Origin: Flavisolibacter sp.
Lineage (GTDB): Bacteria > Bacteroidota > Bacteroidia > Chitinophagales > Chitinophagaceae
Reading direction: 5' to 3'
Assembly: GCA_013695175.1 (NCBI GenBank)
Contig: JACDAZ010000144.1
Location: 1-16,489 of the forward strand
Length of the DNA stretch: 16,489 nt
Shown: piece after piece, positions 14,081 through 16,489 of the stretch
Layout of the letters: every line of letters begins with the position of its first letter
Numbering within the stretch: position 1 is the stretch's first letter
Position numbers and translations under genes: made by a program
Notes under the pieces: model-generated
What the model was told of the DNA's origin: nothing
Seen by the model: the letters and a program-made list of their open reading frames with translations, nothing else
Database searches by the model: none

Positions 14081-14887
14081 ATGAAGGTTTTTGTTGGTGT
14101 ATTTGCTGCTGTTATTCTTTTTTCTGCCTGTTCTCCCAATAATGTTAATGTAGATAATTCACTTAAGAAGCATTTTGATGAAGCCGGTGTTCATGGAACA
14201 TTTGCCATTTTAGATAATGGGACAAATCAATTTACTATATACAATCTTGCCCGCTATCGGGATAGTTCATTTTTACCTGCGTCTACTTTTAAAATCATTA
14301 ATTCATTAATTGGGTTACAAACAGGTAAAATTGTAAATGACAGCATGTTGATTAATTGGGATGGAATTGACAGGGGTAGATCTGAGTGCAATGGAAATTT
14401 AACTATGTATGAGGCATTTAGATTTTCCTGTCCACCTTGGTACCAGGAGCTGGCAAGAAGAATTGGAAAAGATACTATGCAAACCTGGATTGATTCACTG
14501 GAATATGGAAATAAAACTATAAGTAGTATTGATACCTTTTGGCTTGATAACTCACTAAAAATTTCTCCTGATGAACAATTGGGTTTAATGAAAAGATTAT
14601 ATTTTGATCAGTTGCCTTTTCACAAAATAAATCAGGATATAGTTAAGCGTGCCATGTTGTTTGAAGACAATACAAACTACCGTTTAAGTTATAAAACCGG
14701 TTGGGGGCATGATGAAGAAGGTAAAAACATAGCCTGGATTGTGGGATGGCTGGAAGAAAACAGGCATCCATATTTTTTTGTATTAAACATTGAGTCTGCT
14801 GAAAAAAATGTAAATATTCTGGACATAAGGATGAAACTTTTGAAAAATATTCTTACCCAATTAGATTTCCTGCATGGTAAAAGATAA
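14081..14887 (+). CDS. Class D beta-lactamase-like lipoprotein (OXA fold)
   Basis: The 268 residues begin with a lipoprotein signal (MKVFVGVFAAVILFSAC, Cys17). Class D landmarks follow in order: S68-T-F-K71 in PASTFKI (nucleophile Ser and the Lys that is carbamylated), S116-C-P118 in FSCPPWYQELARRIG, Y142-G-N144, FWLDNSLKISPDEQ (153-166) and K205-T-G-W-G. These enzymes hydrolyse beta-lactams in the periplasm. The middle motif is normally Ser-x-Val; Pro here replaces the Val that shields the carbamylated Lys, so activity may be altered. An upstream TTG at 14066 could add five codons, but it lies inside the -7 box of the promoter, so the ATG at 14081 is chosen. The gene stands alone. Family is sure, resistance phenotype is not. 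Confidence 0.9.
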   Translation: MKVFVGVFAAVILFSACSPNNVNVDNSLKKHFDEAGVHGTFAILDNGTNQFTIYNLARYRDSSFLPASTFKIINSLIGLQTGKIVNDSMLINWDGIDRGRSECNGNLTMYEAFRFSCPPWYQELARRIGKDTMQTWIDSLEYGNKTISSIDTFWLDNSLKISPDEQLGLMKRLYFDQLPFHKINQDIVKRAMLFEDNTNYRLSYKTGWGHDEEGKNIAWIVGWLEENRHPYFFVLNIESAEKNVNILDIRMKLLKNILTQLDFLHGKR

Positions 14888-15009
14888 TTCATGATATTTT
14901 GAGATAGTACATGTTAAAATATCTGAGGCGCTTTAACCTAATATTACCAGCTGCCCATATTTATGCTTCTACCTATTATCTTTAGCACATAAATTGTTTA
15001 ATACACCGC

Positions 15010-16014
15010 ATGTTCGACTGGAGTTTTCAATATCCTTTAGCTCTATGGTTGCTGGCTCTTATTCCAATATTCATAATATTATATGTGCTATATATTTTCT
15101 GGCGCAGGAATATTGTAAAAAAAATTGGTGATAAGGGTTTGGTCAAAGAGTTATATAATTCCTTTTCTTCTACAAAAAGCTTTTTAAAATTTTTGTTTTT
15201 ACTTATTGCATTTGCTTGTGGAGTTGTTGCTATTGCAAATCCACGTGTGTCTGAAGATGGATCCAGTGACGTGCGTAGTGGTATAGATATAGTTTTTGCA
15301 CTGGATTTGAGCAATAGCATGTTGGCAACAGATGCACAGCCTGACAGGCTAACTGTGGCTAAAAATCTTATCCATACATTGATCCGTCAAATGCCGGACA
15401 ATAGATTTAGCATAGTAGGTTTTGCAGGTAAAGCATATATACAAATGCCACTTTCTTTTGATAAAAATTCTGCAGATGTTATTCTTTCTGCAGCGCATCC
15501 CACTGCCATTGCAGCGCAGGGAACATCTGTAAATGATGCCTTAAAAAAAACAGAGTTGGCATTATCAACATCAGAAGACAGATATAAAACATTAATTCTT
15601 ATTACAGATGGGGAAACACATGATGAAGATGCATTAATTACAGCAGGTGAACTTCGTGAGAAAGGAATTATGATTAATACAGTGGGCATAGGTTCTGTTG
15701 GCGGTGCTGCTATAATAGATCCATCAACCGGGAATCCTAAAAGAGATGCAGGTGGTACTGTTATTATTTCAAAATTAAATGAACCTCTGTTACAACAACT
15801 TGCCGCAACAACAAATGGCACCTACGTTTATTTAAATGATGTAAACCAGGCTGCCCAGCAAATAATAACCCATTTGTCAACGGCTGATAAAAAATCGTTT
15901 TTAGATACTTCTCTTTTGAATTATAAGTCACTTTATATGTGGCTTAGCCTTCCTATGCTGCTGCTTGTATTTGTTGAATTTTTTATTCCGGATAAGAAAA
16001 AAGTTAAGGCATGA
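15010..16014 (+). CDS. batB: BatB, aerotolerance-operon VWA-domain membrane protein
   Basis: The 334 residues comprise two N-terminal helices (about 11-30 and 58-77), a von Willebrand A domain on the exported side (about 92-290) and a C-terminal helix (about 308-327). The metal-ion-dependent adhesion site is complete: DLSNS (Asp99, Ser101, Ser103), Thr172 in QGTS, and Asp200 in ITDGE. The phrase FALDLSNSMLATDAQPDRL matches BatB rather than BatA. Bat proteins occur with MoxR ATPases and TPR proteins in Bacteroidota and are linked to stress or oxygen tolerance, with an unknown mechanism. The stop overlaps the next start as ATGA, so it is coupled to batC. No batA precedes it. A one-mismatch -7 box (TATCTTTA, 14977-14984) lies 25 bases upstream. 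Confidence 0.88.
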   Translation: MFDWSFQYPLALWLLALIPIFIILYVLYIFWRRNIVKKIGDKGLVKELYNSFSSTKSFLKFLFLLIAFACGVVAIANPRVSEDGSSDVRSGIDIVFALDLSNSMLATDAQPDRLTVAKNLIHTLIRQMPDNRFSIVGFAGKAYIQMPLSFDKNSADVILSAAHPTAIAAQGTSVNDALKKTELALSTSEDRYKTLILITDGETHDEDALITAGELREKGIMINTVGIGSVGGAAIIDPSTGNPKRDAGGTVIISKLNEPLLQQLAATTNGTYVYLNDVNQAAQQIITHLSTADKKSFLDTSLLNYKSLYMWLSLPMLLLVFVEFFIPDKKKVKA

Positions 16015-16489
16015 AAAAGAATTCACTAACTATATATGTACTATGTATTTCCTTACTAGTATTTGCACAGGTTGCAGATGATTTATTAACAGGCAATGAA
16101 TTTTTTCGCAATGGACAGTTTGACCTGGCGGAAAGACATTATCGTGCTGTAAAACCAGGTCATACTGATTATGCAAAAGCACAATTTAATTTAGCCACTG
16201 CATTATATAACCAGAATAAGTACAGGGATGCAGTCACAATTTTTCAGCAATTAGAAAATTCAGGAGCAGATCCTTCAATACGATCAGCAGCCTCTTATGA
16301 TAAAGGAGTCGTTTTTACCAAACAAAAGGACCTTGAACAAGCTATTGAAGCATATAAAAGTGCATTACGATTAGTGCCCGATGATCAGCAGGCCAGGGAA
16401 AATTTACAGAAAGCTTTAATGGAACTAAAAAAGCAACAACAGGAACAAAACCAGCAAAAGCAAAACAGGGGAGGTGGGGGAATGAGTGA
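16011..16489 (+). CDS. batC: BatC-like TPR protein, 5' part (runs off the window)
   Basis: The frame opens at the ATG overlapping the batB stop and stays open for 159 codons to the window edge. It begins with a signal peptide (MKKNSLTIYVLCISLLVFAQ), followed by three tetratricopeptide-like repeats (about 25-52, 54-88 and 92-126, with patterns such as FNLATALYNQNKYRDAVTIF and KGVVFTKQKDLEQAIEAYKS). A coiled, Gln/Lys-rich stretch (about 134-153) and a glycine run follow. Order and content match BatC, a periplasmic TPR partner of BatA/BatB. The C-terminal end is not seen, and downstream batD would be expected outside the window. Confidence 0.88.
   Translation, partial: MKKNSLTIYVLCISLLVFAQVADDLLTGNEFFRNGQFDLAERHYRAVKPGHTDYAKAQFNLATALYNQNKYRDAVTIFQQLENSGADPSIRSAASYDKGVVFTKQKDLEQAIEAYKSALRLVPDDQQARENLQKALMELKKQQQEQNQQKQNRGGGGMS

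Noticed and set aside
15387..15821. Long minus-strand open frame of 144 codons opposite batB
   Set aside because: Lies fully inside the confident VWA gene, and its translation shows no family features; it is a by-product of batB codon use.

Overview
The window reads as a chromosomal segment of a Bacteroidota bacterium, most likely a member of the Chitinophagaceae. The reasons are an AT-rich coding style, almost no Shine-Dalgarno sites, TAnnTTTG-type -7 promoter boxes (one complete TTG-N18-TAccTTTG upstream of the beta-lactamase gene), many small lipoproteins, an ECF sigma / zinc-less anti-sigma / beta-barrel operon, and a Bat (aerotolerance) locus. The family-level placement is inference from gene style; no rRNA or tRNA gene is present.

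Layout. 1-362: the 3' part of a group II intron with well-formed domains V and VI but no reverse-transcriptase ORF in the visible part; it ends 12 bases from the stop codon of convergent proC (proline biosynthesis). 1246-1398 (-): a 50-residue, very basic small protein. 1604-4287 (+): small secreted protein, SulP anion transporter and beta-carbonic anhydrase, a likely bicarbonate/CO2 handling unit closed by a strong bidirectional terminator. 4325-6095 (-): an MHS-type MFS symporter with a large extracytoplasmic insert, coupled to a 78-residue membrane protein. 6234-8162 (+): acetyl-CoA synthetase, divergent from the symporter across a 138-base region holding a 7-6-7 palindrome, which suggests joint control of acetate or organic-acid uptake and activation. 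8211-8786 (-): L,D-transpeptidase-like (YkuD) protein.

8939-11309 (-): an operon of ECF sigma factor, membrane anti-sigma-like protein with a duplicated N-terminal motif, and a predicted outer-membrane beta-barrel protein. 11393-12343 (-): a lipoprotein with three copies of an LNPAHGQPGHxC motif, followed by a 63-residue membrane-anchored protein. 12503-13711 (+): kbl (2-amino-3-ketobutyrate CoA ligase). 13840-13968 (+): a 42-residue lipoprotein with its own terminator. 14081-14887 (+): a class D beta-lactamase-like lipoprotein. 15010-16489 (+): batB and the 5' part of batC, overlapping by ATGA.

Most of the window is ordinary core metabolism and envelope biology. The parts most worth a second look are the three-repeat HGQPGHxC lipoprotein, the duplicated zinc-less anti-sigma domain, the RT-less intron, the symporter plus coupled small membrane protein, and the three very small proteins that automatic gene calling can easily miss.
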